A DNA stretch of 64,000 bases from an uncultured Clostridia bacterium (GCA_945876935.1 CAMCQA010000002.1:62001-126000), one strand, 5' to 3'; shown: positions 25,695-35,382, counted from the first letter of the stretch. Translations and numbers: made by a program. The notes: generated from the letters alone by a model not told the origin.

Positions 25695-25878
25695 AATATC
25701 TCCAAATCAATCTTTATCAATGTATGTTGTAATTATACCACTTTTCTTTTTTTACTAATCTTTTAAGGTTATTTAGAAAAATGAACCACATTGCTTTGCT
25801 AGTTTTTATGCTAGAAAAATACATTTTTTTATTATATAATTATATGGTTAAAGACACTTTTAAATGGGAGAATATAAA

Positions 25879-27531
25879 ATGAAATTATCTGAACTAATAT
25901 TTGGAAATATAGACTTAAGCAGAGAAGAATTAGAAAAGAAATATCCTGAGAGAAATTTTCCTGAGGGGGCGAAGGTAACAAGGTTAGGACCGAGTCCAAC
26001 GGGATTCATCCACTTAGGAAACCTTTATGGAGCATTCATAGATGAGAGGCTCGCTAGCCAGTCAAAAGGTCTTATTTACCTAAGAATAGAAGATACTGAT
26101 GATAAAAGATATGTGGAAGGCGCAGTTGATACAATAATAGATAGCCTTTCATATTTTGATATAAACTTTGATGAAGGTGTAACAAAAGATGGAGAGTTAG
26201 GAGCTTATGGACCTTACTATCAAAGCGAAAGAGAGGATATATACAAGGTATATGTGAAAGAGCTTTTAGATAAAGGCATGGCATACCCATGCTTTCTGAA
26301 AGAAGATGAAATTGAGGCTATAAGGGAGCTTCAGATGAGCAAGAAAGATAATCCAGGTATTTATGGAGAGTATGCAAAATATAGAGATATTTCTTTTGAA
26401 GAAGCAAAGAAAAGAATAGAATCAGGTGAAGAGTTTGTTATTAGATTAAAATCGTCTGGACACGATGGAGAGGCTGCAAAGTATATTAGTGTTGAGGATG
26501 CTATAAGAGGGAATTTAGCAATGCCTGAAAACTTCCAAGATACTGTAATCCTAAAGAAGAATGGCATCCCTACATACCATTTTGCTCATGTTGTAGATGA
26601 TCATCTAATGAGAACAACACATGTAGTAAGAGGTGAGGAGTGGTTATCTTCTTTACCTGTTCACGTTGAACTTTTTGACAAGCTTGGATTTGAGCTTCCA
26701 ATATATTGTCATACAGCTCAGCTTATGAAAATGGATAATGGCAATAAAAGAAAGCTGTCAAAGAGAAAAGACCCTGAGCTTTCTTTAGATTACTACAAAG
26801 AACTAGGTTATCACAAAGATGCCATCAAGGAGTATTTGCTTACTATTTTAAACTCAAATTTTGAGGAATGGAGAATAGAAAACCCTAACACAGATTGGAG
26901 AGAATTTGAATTTTCTTTAGACAAAATGTCAACGTCAGGAGCTTTGTTTGATATTAACAAACTGGATGATGTATCAAAAGATGTGCTTTTAAGAAAAAGT
27001 GCAGATGAAATATATGATTTCCTTTTGGCTTGGGCAGCAGAATACGATATTGAAGCTAAGAACACTTTGGAAAAATACAGTGCAGGTTTAATCAAAAGCG
27101 CTTTAGATATGGGAAGAAATGATGCTAAACCGAGAAAGGATTTAATAAACGCCAGTCAAATTTTCGATTTTATATCCTATTTCTTCGATGAATATTTTCA
27201 ATTAAGAGATTATATGCCTGCGGAAGTATCGAAGGAAGATGGAATTGATATTTTAGAAAAATATTTAGCTTCCTATAATCATGAAGATGACAATAGTCTT
27301 TGGTTTGAAAAGATTAGAGAAATAGCTGATGAGCTGGGATATGCTTTAAAGCCAAAGGATTTTAAGAAGAACCCGGAGAATTTTAAAGGGCATGTAGGTC
27401 ATGTGAGCACAGTAATAAGATTGGCTTTAGTTGGAAGAGCTCAGTCACCGGATATTTGGACTATTCAGCAGCTGCTTGGAGAGACAGTGTTGAGAGAAAG
27501 AGTTGCAAGGTATATAGATGAACTTAAATAA
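25879..27531 (+). CDS. gltX: Glutamyl-tRNA synthetase
   Basis: 550-residue class I aminoacyl-tRNA synthetase that charges tRNA-Glu (and in many Gram-positives also tRNA-Gln, followed by amidation). Seen: GPSPTGFIHLGNL (HIGH-type motif), LRIEDTDDKRYVEGA, the long insertion typical of the clostridial 550-residue form, RGEEWLSSLPVH and the KLSKRKDPE (KMSKS-type) loop. Start chosen: ATG 25879 with GGGAG 8 bases upstream; an upstream in-frame ATG at 25864 overlaps that ribosome site and has none of its own. Downstream lies an IS3-type end hairpin that probably terminates it. No T-box leader was seen. Confidence 0.95.
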   Translation: MKLSELIFGNIDLSREELEKKYPERNFPEGAKVTRLGPSPTGFIHLGNLYGAFIDERLASQSKGLIYLRIEDTDDKRYVEGAVDTIIDSLSYFDINFDEGVTKDGELGAYGPYYQSEREDIYKVYVKELLDKGMAYPCFLKEDEIEAIRELQMSKKDNPGIYGEYAKYRDISFEEAKKRIESGEEFVIRLKSSGHDGEAAKYISVEDAIRGNLAMPENFQDTVILKKNGIPTYHFAHVVDDHLMRTTHVVRGEEWLSSLPVHVELFDKLGFELPIYCHTAQLMKMDNGNKRKLSKRKDPELSLDYYKELGYHKDAIKEYLLTILNSNFEEWRIENPNTDWREFEFSLDKMSTSGALFDINKLDDVSKDVLLRKSADEIYDFLLAWAAEYDIEAKNTLEKYSAGLIKSALDMGRNDAKPRKDLINASQIFDFISYFFDEYFQLRDYMPAEVSKEDGIDILEKYLASYNHEDDNSLWFEKIREIADELGYALKPKDFKKNPENFKGHVGHVSTVIRLALVGRAQSPDIWTIQQLLGETVLRERVARYIDELK

Positions 27532-27555
27532 ATAGAAAAAGAAGCCTTGGAGAGC

Positions 27556-27610
27556 TGAACTGACCCCAAAAAGTTGGACATAAAACAACTTTGAGGAGGT
27601 CAGTTTTTTT
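27556..27610 (+). mobile_element. IS3-family left-end hairpin fragment, serving as gltX terminator
   Basis: The sequence beginning TGAACTGACCCCAAAAAG and the matching CAACTTTGAGGAGGTCAGTT form the imperfect inverted repeat commonly found at the left end of IS3 (IS150-group) elements. No orfA follows, so only the end remains. The hairpin is followed by seven T residues and lies just after gltX, so it can act as a Rho-independent terminator. Identification is by resemblance. Confidence 0.6.
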
Positions 27611-27629
27611 ATACCAACAAATAACATGA

Positions 27630-27698
27630 AAAAGGATTGAAGAATATATTGTTTATTACAATTTTTATAGATTTATTTTAAATGAAAATAGATTATAA
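27630..27698 (+). pseudogene. Relic of the C-terminal tail of an IS3-type transposase (copy A)
   Basis: An open stretch of about 22 codons starts just after a stop codon and encodes IEEYIVYYNFYR, which matches the IEEYIxYYNxxR signature found near the C terminus of IS3-family DDE transposases. Nothing of the catalytic core remains. A second, similar relic lies at 28385. Short, so the call is tentative, but the two copies support each other. Confidence 0.5.
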
Positions 27699-27777
27699 TA
27701 TAGCTAGTTTATTTTAGAGAGAAATATATAAACAAAATTTTTAAGAAATTATTTAGCAAAAGATAGAGGATGACAAA

Positions 27778-28287
27778 ATGAAAAAAGCAATAAAAATAAT
27801 ATGCATTATTCTATTTATTAGTATAATGTTAGTTGGATATATTTGGGACAATTTAATATCAAACTCTGTTTATTATGCAAAGAATATGCCTAAAGATGAA
27901 GGACAACATCCTGAATGGATTATGTTAATAGATAATATGGAAGATATATATAAGCCTGAAATAGAAGGTATTGAATATAAAATAGATGGCATAAACTTTA
28001 TAATTGATAGAAAAAATAATGAAGTAAATTTTGGGAATATTTATTTAGATGAAATTCGGTATATTTATTCAGATGAGAAACAGACAGATTATAGGTTTAA
28101 TAAAAATATGGAACTACTAAATGCAATAGATGATAAATATAATAAGGTTGATATAAAAAGTATTAACAAAGATGAAATAATATCAAAAATTGATACTTTA
28201 TTAAAACCTGTAGTAGAGGCACAGCCTAAACCGACGATAAACCTACAATGGTTATTCAATATGATACATAAAGATGAATTCAAATAA
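27778..28287 (+). CDS. Hypothetical membrane-anchored or secreted protein between IS relics
   Basis: 169-residue protein I do not recognise. The N terminus (KKAIKIICIILFISIMLVGYIW) is a signal anchor or signal peptide without a lipobox Cys, so the remainder probably lies outside the cell. The rest is rich in Asn, Ile, Lys and Asp with no motif I know. It is visibly richer in A and T than its neighbours and lies between two transposase relics, which suggests recent acquisition. GAGGATGA precedes the ATG and a terminator follows. Treat as a real but unassigned gene. Confidence 0.65.
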   Translation: MKKAIKIICIILFISIMLVGYIWDNLISNSVYYAKNMPKDEGQHPEWIMLIDNMEDIYKPEIEGIEYKIDGINFIIDRKNNEVNFGNIYLDEIRYIYSDEKQTDYRFNKNMELLNAIDDKYNKVDIKSINKDEIISKIDTLLKPVVEAQPKPTINLQWLFNMIHKDEFK

Positions 28288-28296
28288 AATTATTAC

Positions 28297-28333
28297 ACCT
28301 ACCTAGGCAAAAGTGCTTAGGTAGGTCTTTTTT
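28297..28333 (+). terminator. Terminator after the 169-residue orphan gene
   Basis: ACCTACCTAGGC (28297-28308) pairs with GCTTAGGTAGGT (28315-28326, one G-U pair) and is followed by C and six T residues. Confidence 0.87.
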
Positions 28334-28384
28334 ATTTATAGGCTTAACATTCATTTTTATGATAATTTTTCATGCCTCAAATAA

Positions 28385-28450
28385 ACTAAAAGAAGTATTG
28401 AAGACTACATTGCATATTACAATATGTATGACATAAAAAACCAGAGATAA
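28385..28450 (+). pseudogene. Relic of the C-terminal tail of an IS3-type transposase (copy B)
   Basis: After a stop codon the frame encodes IEDYIAYYNMYD, again the C-terminal IEDYIxYYN signature of IS3-family transposases, then ends at TAA 28448. The 36 bases from 28397 resemble copy A (27636 on) at about three of four positions, so the two may derive from related elements. The last bases overlap a terminator stem. Confidence 0.45.
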
Positions 28451-28472
28451 GTATTTCTAAATATCTCTGGTA
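28434..28472 (-). terminator. Terminator of the small alarmone synthetase gene
   Basis: On the minus strand ACCAGAGATA pairs with TATCTCTGGT and is followed by six T residues. It lies about 80 bases past the stop of the alarmone synthetase gene; nothing else was seen in between. Confidence 0.83.
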
Positions 28473-28550
28473 TAAATCAAATTTTGAAAGTCACATCTAT
28501 GTTTGCCTCTAAGCTGCTTCTACAATACCTTGATTTTAAATAAAAGCTAT

Positions 28551-29225
28551 CTATTGTCTGCTGGCTTCTCTATGTATCTTAGACATCGTATCGTCTATCT
28601 CTTCCAGTTGATCAGCCATTTGTTTTAGAATTTTTGAAGATTCTTGGCTCAAAGGTTTACCATTTTTTTTGTATCTAAGTTCGTGTTCAAGACTAGCCCA
28701 AGTGTCCATAACAACAGAGCGAACTTGAATCTCTACAGGTACATGCTCAACTCTGTCAGAGAGAAAAACGGGAACTTTAACAATAAGATGAAGACTTCGG
28801 TACCCACTTTCTTTAGGATTTTTTATATAGTCCATTTTTGTAACTAACTCTATATCGTGTTGCTTTAGAAGCATTTCACTTATTCTATAAATATCATCAG
28901 TATATTTACAGATTACTCTTATACCAGCAAGGTCTGTTATCTTAGAAAAAGCACCTTCTTCATCTGATAGCCCTCGTCTTATTATTTTTTCAAGCATGCT
29001 ATTTACAGATTTTACTCTTGATTCCATATGATGTATAGGATTATAGTCGTGATTTACTTGAAATTCATCATCTAAAATTTCTAGCTTTGTACTCACTTCT
29101 TTTATGGCAGCTTGATAAATATTGCGCACTTCCAAAAAGTTTTGAGCTTCCTGTGCCAGAGGTAAAAGTTCTTCTGGAATAGAAGATAGGTTCATTTTAG
29201 TATCGTCGCTTCTCTCAATAATCAT
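28551..29225 (-). CDS. Small alarmone synthetase, (p)ppGpp synthetase (RelQ/YjbM type)
   Basis: 224-residue enzyme with only the RelA/SpoT synthetase domain; it makes (p)ppGpp from ATP and GDP/GTP without ribosome control. Seen: the N-terminal helix, a region matching KITDLAGIRVICKYTDDIYR (metal/GTP site), NPKESGYRSLHLIVKVP and VEIQVRSVVMDTWASLEHELRYKK, all conserved in small alarmone synthetases. No hydrolase, TGS or ACT domain. AAGGAGG is 4 bases before the ATG. It is monocistronic on the minus strand. Activity on purine nucleotides is fitting beside the purine operon, but no functional link is implied. Confidence 0.92.
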   Translation of the reverse strand: MIIERSDDTKMNLSSIPEELLPLAQEAQNFLEVRNIYQAAIKEVSTKLEILDDEFQVNHDYNPIHHMESRVKSVNSMLEKIIRRGLSDEEGAFSKITDLAGIRVICKYTDDIYRISEMLLKQHDIELVTKMDYIKNPKESGYRSLHLIVKVPVFLSDRVEHVPVEIQVRSVVMDTWASLEHELRYKKNGKPLSQESSKILKQMADQLEEIDDTMSKIHREASRQ

Positions 29226-29490
29226 AAGCCCTCCTTAAACTCTATCCTGAGTACATTATACTTTAAATGAAATATCCATTCAAGCAAGTTCTAAATACCT
29301 TACAAAACTTTTATCTTTGCATCATATAAAGCAAATAGAGAAAAAAGAAAATGCTATTGCTTTTTTCTATAACTCCAGATTGAGTATTTAAAAATTTCAA
29401 TAATAAAAGTGGCTGATTTTTTAGGACATTTCAAGGCTTTTTATGATATTATATAGGGAGGTTTAATAGTATTTATGGAGAAGGAAAAAA

Positions 29491-32400
29491 ATGGTTAGAC
29501 GATTATTTGTAGAAAAGAAACCTGGCTTTGATGTTGAAGCTATGAAACTATTTGATGACTTGAAGAGTACTCTTCACATTGAAGGGCTTGAAGGTGTGAG
29601 AGTTATCAATAGATATGACATGGACGGAGTAGATGATGCCGTATTTGAAAATGTTAAATATACTGTTTTTGCAGAGCCGGCTATAGATGTAGCGTACGAA
29701 GAAAGCTTTGAGCTAGGTTCTGCGAATTTTTTTGCATATCAGCTTTTAACAGGTCAGTTTGATCAGAGAGCTGACTCTGCAGAGGTTTGTATAAGGCTTA
29801 TAAATCCTGCGGCAGAACCTGTTGTAAGATTTGCAAAGGTTATAGTTTTAGAAGGAAATATAAGTGCAGATGATCTTGAGAGAGTAAAGAGTTATTGCAT
29901 AAATCCGGTAGATAGTCAGGAAGCATCTATGGAAAAGCCGGAAACTCTAGATTTGGAAACAATAGAGCCAGATGATGTTGAAGTTATAGAAGGCTTTGTT
30001 GATATGAGCGATGAAGAACTTGCAATATTCATTAGAGACAGAGGTCTTGCTATGACTATGGATGATATCAGACTTATCCATGACTATTTTAAGAACACTG
30101 AGAAGAGAAATCCTAGTATTACAGAAATAAAAGTTATAGATACATACTGGTCAGATCACTGTAGACATACAACTTTCAATACTAAGATATCTAGCATATC
30201 TTTTGATGATAACAAGTATGGAAATCTTGTAAAAGACACATACAATGAATATTTAGACTTAAGAAAAGAAGTTTATGGAGATAGAGAAAAAGATATATCA
30301 TTGATGGATATGGCTACTATAGGTGCTAAGTACCTAAATAAGACAGGAAAGTTGGATAACCTTGATGAATCTGAAGAAATAAACGCTGCTTCTATTAGAA
30401 TAAAAGCTAAGATAGATGGAAAAGAAGAGGATTGGTTATTAATGTTTAAAAATGAAACTCACAACCATCCTACAGAAATAGAGCCTTTTGGTGGCGCTGC
30501 AACTTGTTTAGGAGGAGCTATAAGAGACCCTCTATCAGGAAGATCTTATGTTTATCAGGCTATGAGAGTTACTGGTGCAGGAAACCCTAAGACTCCTATT
30601 GAAGATACTCTTCCAGGAAAACTTCCTCAGATAAAGATTACGAGAGAAGCTGCTGCAGGTTATTCTTCTTATGGAAATCAGATAGGTCTTGCTACAGGTC
30701 TCGTTGATGAAGTTTATGATAACGGATATGTGGCAAAGAGAATGGAAGTAGGAGCAGTTATAGGTGCTACTCCAGCAGATCATGTTGTTAGACTAAGACC
30801 TGAAAAGGATGATGTAGTTATTCTTCTAGGTGGTAGAACAGGTAGAGATGGTCTTGGTGGAGCTACTGGTTCATCTAAGGAGCATACTGAAGAGTCTATG
30901 AGTCAGGCTGGAGCTGAAGTACAAAAGGGTAACCCGCTGGTAGAGAGAAACATTCAGAGAATGTTCAGAAGAAAAGAAGTTGCCACTTTAATTAAAAAAT
31001 GTAATGACTTTGGTGCCGGTGGTGTATCTGTTGCAATAGGTGAGCTTGCTGATGGATTAGAAGTTTATTTGGATCTTATTGAAAAGAAATATGATGGACT
31101 TGATGGAACAGAGCTAGCTATTTCTGAATCTCAGGAGAGAATGGCTGTAGTTGTTGCCCCGGAAAATATAGAAAAATTTACAAAGTTTGCTAGAGAGGAA
31201 AATCTTGAAGCTACTGTTGTTGCTAAAGTTACAGATGAAAATAGAGTAGTTATGAACTGGAGAGGAAATAAAATTTTAGACTTGTCTAGAGACTTCCTTG
31301 ACACTAACGGAGCAAAACAGGAAACAGCTATAAAAGTTACAAAGAGCAATCTTGAAAAAGGTGTTTTCCAGATTAAAGATTTCAATGATGCGCTTGTAAA
31401 TCTAAATTGTTGTTCAAGAAAAGGCCTTGTAGAGAGATTTGATAGTACTATAGGTGCCAATACAGTTGTAATGCCTTTAGGAGGTCAATACCAGTTAACT
31501 CCTGCTATAGGTATGGCTGCAAAGTTACCTGTTGTTAAGGGAGACTGTGAAACTGCAAGTATAATGACTTATGGATATGATCCGGATATTGCTAAGAACT
31601 CACCGTATCATGGAGGGATGTATGCCGTTATTGACTCGCTAACTAAAGTAGGAGCAATGGGTGGAGATATAAGAACTGTTAGATTGTCTTTCCAAGAATA
31701 CTTTGAAAAACTAACAGACGATGCTTCATGGGGTAAGCCTGCGGCAGCTTTATTAGGAGCTCTTAAGGCTCAGAAAGAATTAGAGGTTGCAGCAATTGGA
31801 GGAAAAGACTCTATGTCAGGTACTTTTATTGACATCAAAGTACCTCCTGCATTAATTTCTTTTGCAGTTACTACAGCTGATGCTTCAGACATACTAAGTC
31901 CAGAACTTAAAGGAGCTGGCAATTCGCTTCTTCTTGTAAAAGCAAACTATGATGAGCAAGGTCTTCTGTTATTTGATGAATATAGAGAAAGAATGGACAA
32001 CCTGCACAAGCTTGTTTTAGACAAAAAAGTTTTAAGTGCAAATGTTATAGGCAAAGGCGGAGTTTTTATAGGTCTAGTCAAGATGGCGGTAGGTAACAAA
32101 ATAGGTGTTGATGTTTTCAATATACCTAAGGACGTTATGCTAAATCCAAACTATGGCGGTTTGATTCTAGAAGTTAGAGCAGAGGAAGCAGACGTAGTTG
32201 CTGAAACATTGAATGCAGTTGTTATCGGTGAAACAGTAAGTGATAAGGTAATAAAAATAAAGAGTGAAGAAGAGCTTTGCTTTAATCTAGATGATGTTAT
32301 TACAAACTGGAGCAAACCGTTAGAAGAAATTTTCCCTACAAAGATTGCTGGAGATGTGGCAGAAAAAGTTGAGACTTTGTCTTATGAAGGAAAATCAGAT

Positions 32401-33228
32401 ATTAGACCAGCGAATAAAATTGACAACCCTAAGGTTGTAATTCCTCTATTCCCGGGAACGAACTGTGAATTAGATTCAGCTAGAGCATTTGAAAGAGCTG
32501 GAGCAATAACAGATATTCACTTAATAAGAAACATAGATAGAGAAGCGCTGGAAGAATCAATTGAACAGTTAGCAGCTAAGATAAAAGAAGCTAATATCGT
32601 TATGATTCCTGGAGGATTCTCCGGAGGTGATGAGCCTGATGGATCTGCAAAGTTCATAACAGCAGTATTTAGAAACCCTAAGATAAAAGAAGCTGTAACA
32701 GAGCTTTTAGAAGAGCGAGACGGTCTGATGATAGGTATCTGTAATGGATTTCAGGCTCTTATAAAGCTAGGTCTTGTTCCTTATGGAAAAATCCTTGATG
32801 TTGATGAAAATAGTCCTACATTAAGCTATAACAAGATTGGTAGACATATGTCTAGACTTGTTAAAACTAGAATTTCTTCAGTTAAATCTCCATGGCTACT
32901 TAAGACAGAAGTGGGAGAAATTTTCAATATAGCTGTATCACATGGAGAAGGAAGATTTATCTGCAGCGAAGAGGAACTTAAGAGACTTGCAGAAAATGGA
33001 CAGATTATAACTCAGTATGTTGATATAGATGGTAATGCAACTATGGATATCGATTATAATCCAAACTATTCAGCTTGGGCTGTTGAAGGTATAGTTTCTC
33101 CGGATGGAAGAGTTCTTGGTAAGATGGGACACTCTGAAAGAATCAGTCCTAATGTATATAAGAATATTGTTGGCGAAAAGGATATGAAGCTGTTTGAATC
33201 AGCAGTTGCGTACTTTAGAGAAAGGTAG
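29491..33228 (+). CDS. purL: Phosphoribosylformylglycinamidine synthase (single long chain)
   Basis: 1245-residue enzyme of purine step 4: FGAR + ATP + glutamine to FGAM. It is the single-chain form rather than the PurS/PurL/PurQ trio of bacilli. Seen: the N-terminal PurS-like part, linker and DHCRHTTF (the conserved HCRHTTFN), two ATP/FGAM-binding halves (ETHNHPTEIEPFGGAATCLGG, GGQYQLTPAIGMAAKLP, KDSMSG) and a C-terminal glutaminase with PLFPGTNCELDSARAFERAGA and the Cys nucleophile in IGICNGFQAL. First gene of the pur operon. GGAG precedes the ATG. No purine riboswitch was found upstream. Confidence 0.96.
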   Translation: MVRRLFVEKKPGFDVEAMKLFDDLKSTLHIEGLEGVRVINRYDMDGVDDAVFENVKYTVFAEPAIDVAYEESFELGSANFFAYQLLTGQFDQRADSAEVCIRLINPAAEPVVRFAKVIVLEGNISADDLERVKSYCINPVDSQEASMEKPETLDLETIEPDDVEVIEGFVDMSDEELAIFIRDRGLAMTMDDIRLIHDYFKNTEKRNPSITEIKVIDTYWSDHCRHTTFNTKISSISFDDNKYGNLVKDTYNEYLDLRKEVYGDREKDISLMDMATIGAKYLNKTGKLDNLDESEEINAASIRIKAKIDGKEEDWLLMFKNETHNHPTEIEPFGGAATCLGGAIRDPLSGRSYVYQAMRVTGAGNPKTPIEDTLPGKLPQIKITREAAAGYSSYGNQIGLATGLVDEVYDNGYVAKRMEVGAVIGATPADHVVRLRPEKDDVVILLGGRTGRDGLGGATGSSKEHTEESMSQAGAEVQKGNPLVERNIQRMFRRKEVATLIKKCNDFGAGGVSVAIGELADGLEVYLDLIEKKYDGLDGTELAISESQERMAVVVAPENIEKFTKFAREENLEATVVAKVTDENRVVMNWRGNKILDLSRDFLDTNGAKQETAIKVTKSNLEKGVFQIKDFNDALVNLNCCSRKGLVERFDSTIGANTVVMPLGGQYQLTPAIGMAAKLPVVKGDCETASIMTYGYDPDIAKNSPYHGGMYAVIDSLTKVGAMGGDIRTVRLSFQEYFEKLTDDASWGKPAAALLGALKAQKELEVAAIGGKDSMSGTFIDIKVPPALISFAVTTADASDILSPELKGAGNSLLLVKANYDEQGLLLFDEYRERMDNLHKLVLDKKVLSANVIGKGGVFIGLVKMAVGNKIGVDVFNIPKDVMLNPNYGGLILEVRAEEADVVAETLNAVVIGETVSDKVIKIKSEEELCFNLDDVITNWSKPLEEIFPTKIAGDVAEKVETLSYEGKSDIRPANKIDNPKVVIPLFPGTNCELDSARAFERAGAITDIHLIRNIDREALEESIEQLAAKIKEANIVMIPGGFSGGDEPDGSAKFITAVFRNPKIKEAVTELLEERDGLMIGICNGFQALIKLGLVPYGKILDVDENSPTLSYNKIGRHMSRLVKTRISSVKSPWLLKTEVGEIFNIAVSHGEGRFICSEEELKRLAENGQIITQYVDIDGNATMDIDYNPNYSAWAVEGIVSPDGRVLGKMGHSERISPNVYKNIVGEKDMKLFESAVAYFRER

Positions 33229-33234
33229 TGTATT

Positions 33235-33714
33235 ATGAAAGTTGGCATAGTAATGGGCAGCAAGTCCGATTGGGATGTTGTTAGTAAAGCTGTTTCAGTT
33301 TTAAAAGACTTTGGTGTTGAAGTGCAGGCTAGAGTTATATCTGCACATAGAACACCTTCTATAGCAGAAGAATTCGCAACAACTGCAGAAGAAAAAGGTA
33401 TCGAAGTTATAATAGCTGCAGCTGGGAAAGCTGCTCATCTTGCTGGGGTAATGGCTGGAAATACGAGTCTGCCAGTAATAGGAATACCTATGAAAACTAG
33501 CGATATGGGGGGACTTGATTCTTTGCTTAGCACGGTTCAGATGCCTTCAGGCGTCCCGGTAGCAACAGTAGCTATTGGAGGAGCAGAAAATGCGGGTCTT
33601 TTAGCTATACAGATGCTCAGCATCAAGTATCCTGAACTAAGAAAGAAGTTCAAGGAATTTAAAAAAGCTCAAGAAGAAGCAGTAATACTAGCAGATGAAA
33701 GCTTAGAATACTAG
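33235..33714 (+). CDS. purE: N5-carboxyaminoimidazole ribonucleotide mutase (PurE)
   Basis: 159-residue octameric enzyme that moves the carboxyl group to form CAIR. Class I features: MGSKSDWDVV (phosphate loop), SAHRTP and AAGKAAHLAGVMAG. Class I PurE normally needs PurK, which is not in the window. It lies 6 bases after purL, so the two are co-translated. Normal length. Confidence 0.95.
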   Translation: MKVGIVMGSKSDWDVVSKAVSVLKDFGVEVQARVISAHRTPSIAEEFATTAEEKGIEVIIAAAGKAAHLAGVMAGNTSLPVIGIPMKTSDMGGLDSLLSTVQMPSGVPVATVAIGGAENAGLLAIQMLSIKYPELRKKFKEFKKAQEEAVILADESLEY

Positions 33715-33748
33715 TTTAAGAAAAAGAGTATTGTCGAAAGGAAATGAA

Positions 33749-34780
33749 ATGGCAGGATTAACTTATAAAGAAGCTGGAGTTGATACAAAAGAAGGAGAGA
33801 GAGCAGTCTCTCTCATGAAAGACCATGTAAAAGAAACATTCAATGAAAATGTATTGACAGGACTGGGAGGTTTTGGAGGTTTATTCAAGCTTCCTATAGG
33901 GGATATGAAAGAGCCTATACTAGTCAGTGGAACAGATGGTGTAGGAACAAAGTTGAAGTTGGCTTTTATGATGGATGTTCATGATACAGTAGGTATTGAT
34001 TGCGTTGCTATGTGTGTTAATGATGTTTTATGTCAGGGCGCTACACCTTTATTTTTCTTAGACTATATAGCTACGGGAAAAGTAAAAGCAGAAAACATAG
34101 CAGAGATAGTAAAAGGCATATCTGAAGGATGCAAGCAGGCAGAAAGTGCTCTAATAGGAGGAGAAACAGCTGAGATGCCAGATTTCTATTCAGCAGGAGA
34201 ATACGATATGGCAGGCTTCTGCGTAGGAATGGTTGATAGAGAAAAAATAATAACAGGTGATGATATTAAAGAAGGCATGTCTGTTATTGGTCTTGCTTCA
34301 AGTGGCATTCACAGCAACGGATATTCTTTAGTTAGAAAGATTGCTTTTGAAAAATTAGGGCTTGGTTGTGACGATTATGTAGAAGAACTAGGAGAAACTT
34401 TAGGAGAAGCTTTGATTAGGCCTACAAGGATTTATGTAAAGCAGTGCAAGGCTCTTTTCGGAAATGTGGACATAAAGGGTATAGTTCATATTACAGGCGG
34501 AGGTTTCTTTGAGAATATACCTAGAATTCTTCCAGAGGGTATAGGCGTAGAAATAGACACTTCTAGTTGGAATAGAAAACCTATATTTAAATTTTTACAA
34601 AATGGTGGTGGAATTGAAGAAATTGAGATGTACAGCACCTTCAATATGGGTATAGGAATGATGATAGTACTTCCAAATGATCAGGTTGAAAAGGCTCTTA
34701 CGCTTCTAAAATCAGCAGGGGAAGAGGCTTATTTAATCGGAAAGACAGTTTCATCAACAGAAAGGGTAAAATTAATATGA
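33749..34780 (+). CDS. purM: Phosphoribosylformylglycinamidine cyclo-ligase (AIR synthetase)
   Basis: 343-residue enzyme that closes the imidazole ring to give AIR. Seen: LVSGTDGVGTKLKLA, GIDCVAMCVNDVLCQGATPLFFLDYIATGK, ALIGGETAEMPDFY and SGIHSNGYSLVR, in normal order. The start is ATG 33749 with AAAGGA 6 bases upstream; an earlier in-frame TTG at 33731 lacks a ribosome site. It overlaps purN by 4 bases (ATGA). Confidence 0.96.
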   Translation: MAGLTYKEAGVDTKEGERAVSLMKDHVKETFNENVLTGLGGFGGLFKLPIGDMKEPILVSGTDGVGTKLKLAFMMDVHDTVGIDCVAMCVNDVLCQGATPLFFLDYIATGKVKAENIAEIVKGISEGCKQAESALIGGETAEMPDFYSAGEYDMAGFCVGMVDREKIITGDDIKEGMSVIGLASSGIHSNGYSLVRKIAFEKLGLGCDDYVEELGETLGEALIRPTRIYVKQCKALFGNVDIKGIVHITGGGFFENIPRILPEGIGVEIDTSSWNRKPIFKFLQNGGGIEEIEMYSTFNMGIGMMIVLPNDQVEKALTLLKSAGEEAYLIGKTVSSTERVKLI

Positions 34781-35382
34781 AAAAGAAACAAGTTAGAATT
34801 TCAGTTCTAGTATCAGGAAACGGTAGTAATCTACAGGTGCTTATTGATGCTATAGAAAATGGAATAGTTCCTAATGCAAAAATAGTTCAGGTTATTTCTT
34901 CAAATGCTTCAGCTTATGCAGTTGAAAGAGCACAGAACCATGACATTCCAGTAAATATAATAACAAAGCATGATTATGCAGATATCAGAGATAGAATGGA
35001 TGCGATACTAGAAATGCTTCAGCTAGAAAATACAGATTTAGTTGTTTTGGCAGGCTATTTAAGCATTTTACCTCAGAAGGTTATAAAAGCTTATGAAAAT
35101 AGAATTATCAATATTCATCCTGCGCTGCTACCAAAGTATGGTGGAAAAGAGTGCTATGGAATGAAGGTACATGAAAGAATAATTGAAGCAGGAGAAACTG
35201 AATCAGGCGCAACTATTCACTATGTAGATGAAGGAATTGACACAGGAAAAATTATAGTTCAAGGTGTAGTTCCTGTAAGACCTAGCGATACAGCAGAACT
35301 TCTTAAAGAGAGAGTTCTTAAGAAGGAGCATGAGCTTCTTCCTATAGCTGTAAATCAAGTTATAAAAGAGCAGATGCTATAA
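34777..35382 (+). CDS. purN: Phosphoribosylglycinamide formyltransferase (formyl-THF type)
   Basis: 201-residue enzyme that transfers a formyl group from 10-formyl-tetrahydrofolate to GAR. Seen: SVLVSGNGSNLQ at the N terminus, the catalytic NIHPALLP (Asn/His) and HYVDEGIDTG (Asp, substrate side), so the catalytic triad is complete. It starts inside the end of purM. A 90-base gap follows, holding a GC-rich stem-loop just before purF. Confidence 0.96.
   Translation: MKKKQVRISVLVSGNGSNLQVLIDAIENGIVPNAKIVQVISSNASAYAVERAQNHDIPVNIITKHDYADIRDRMDAILEMLQLENTDLVVLAGYLSILPQKVIKAYENRIINIHPALLPKYGGKECYGMKVHERIIEAGETESGATIHYVDEGIDTGKIIVQGVVPVRPSDTAELLKERVLKKEHELLPIAVNQVIKEQML

Noticed and set aside
25695-25863. 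T-box leader for gltX
   Set aside because: The gap is too short and lacks the T-box sequence and a leader terminator.
29226-29490. Purine riboswitch upstream of purL
   Set aside because: None of the conserved purine-aptamer loop sequences are present; only an AT-rich 9-base hairpin near 29336 and a weak promoter can be seen.
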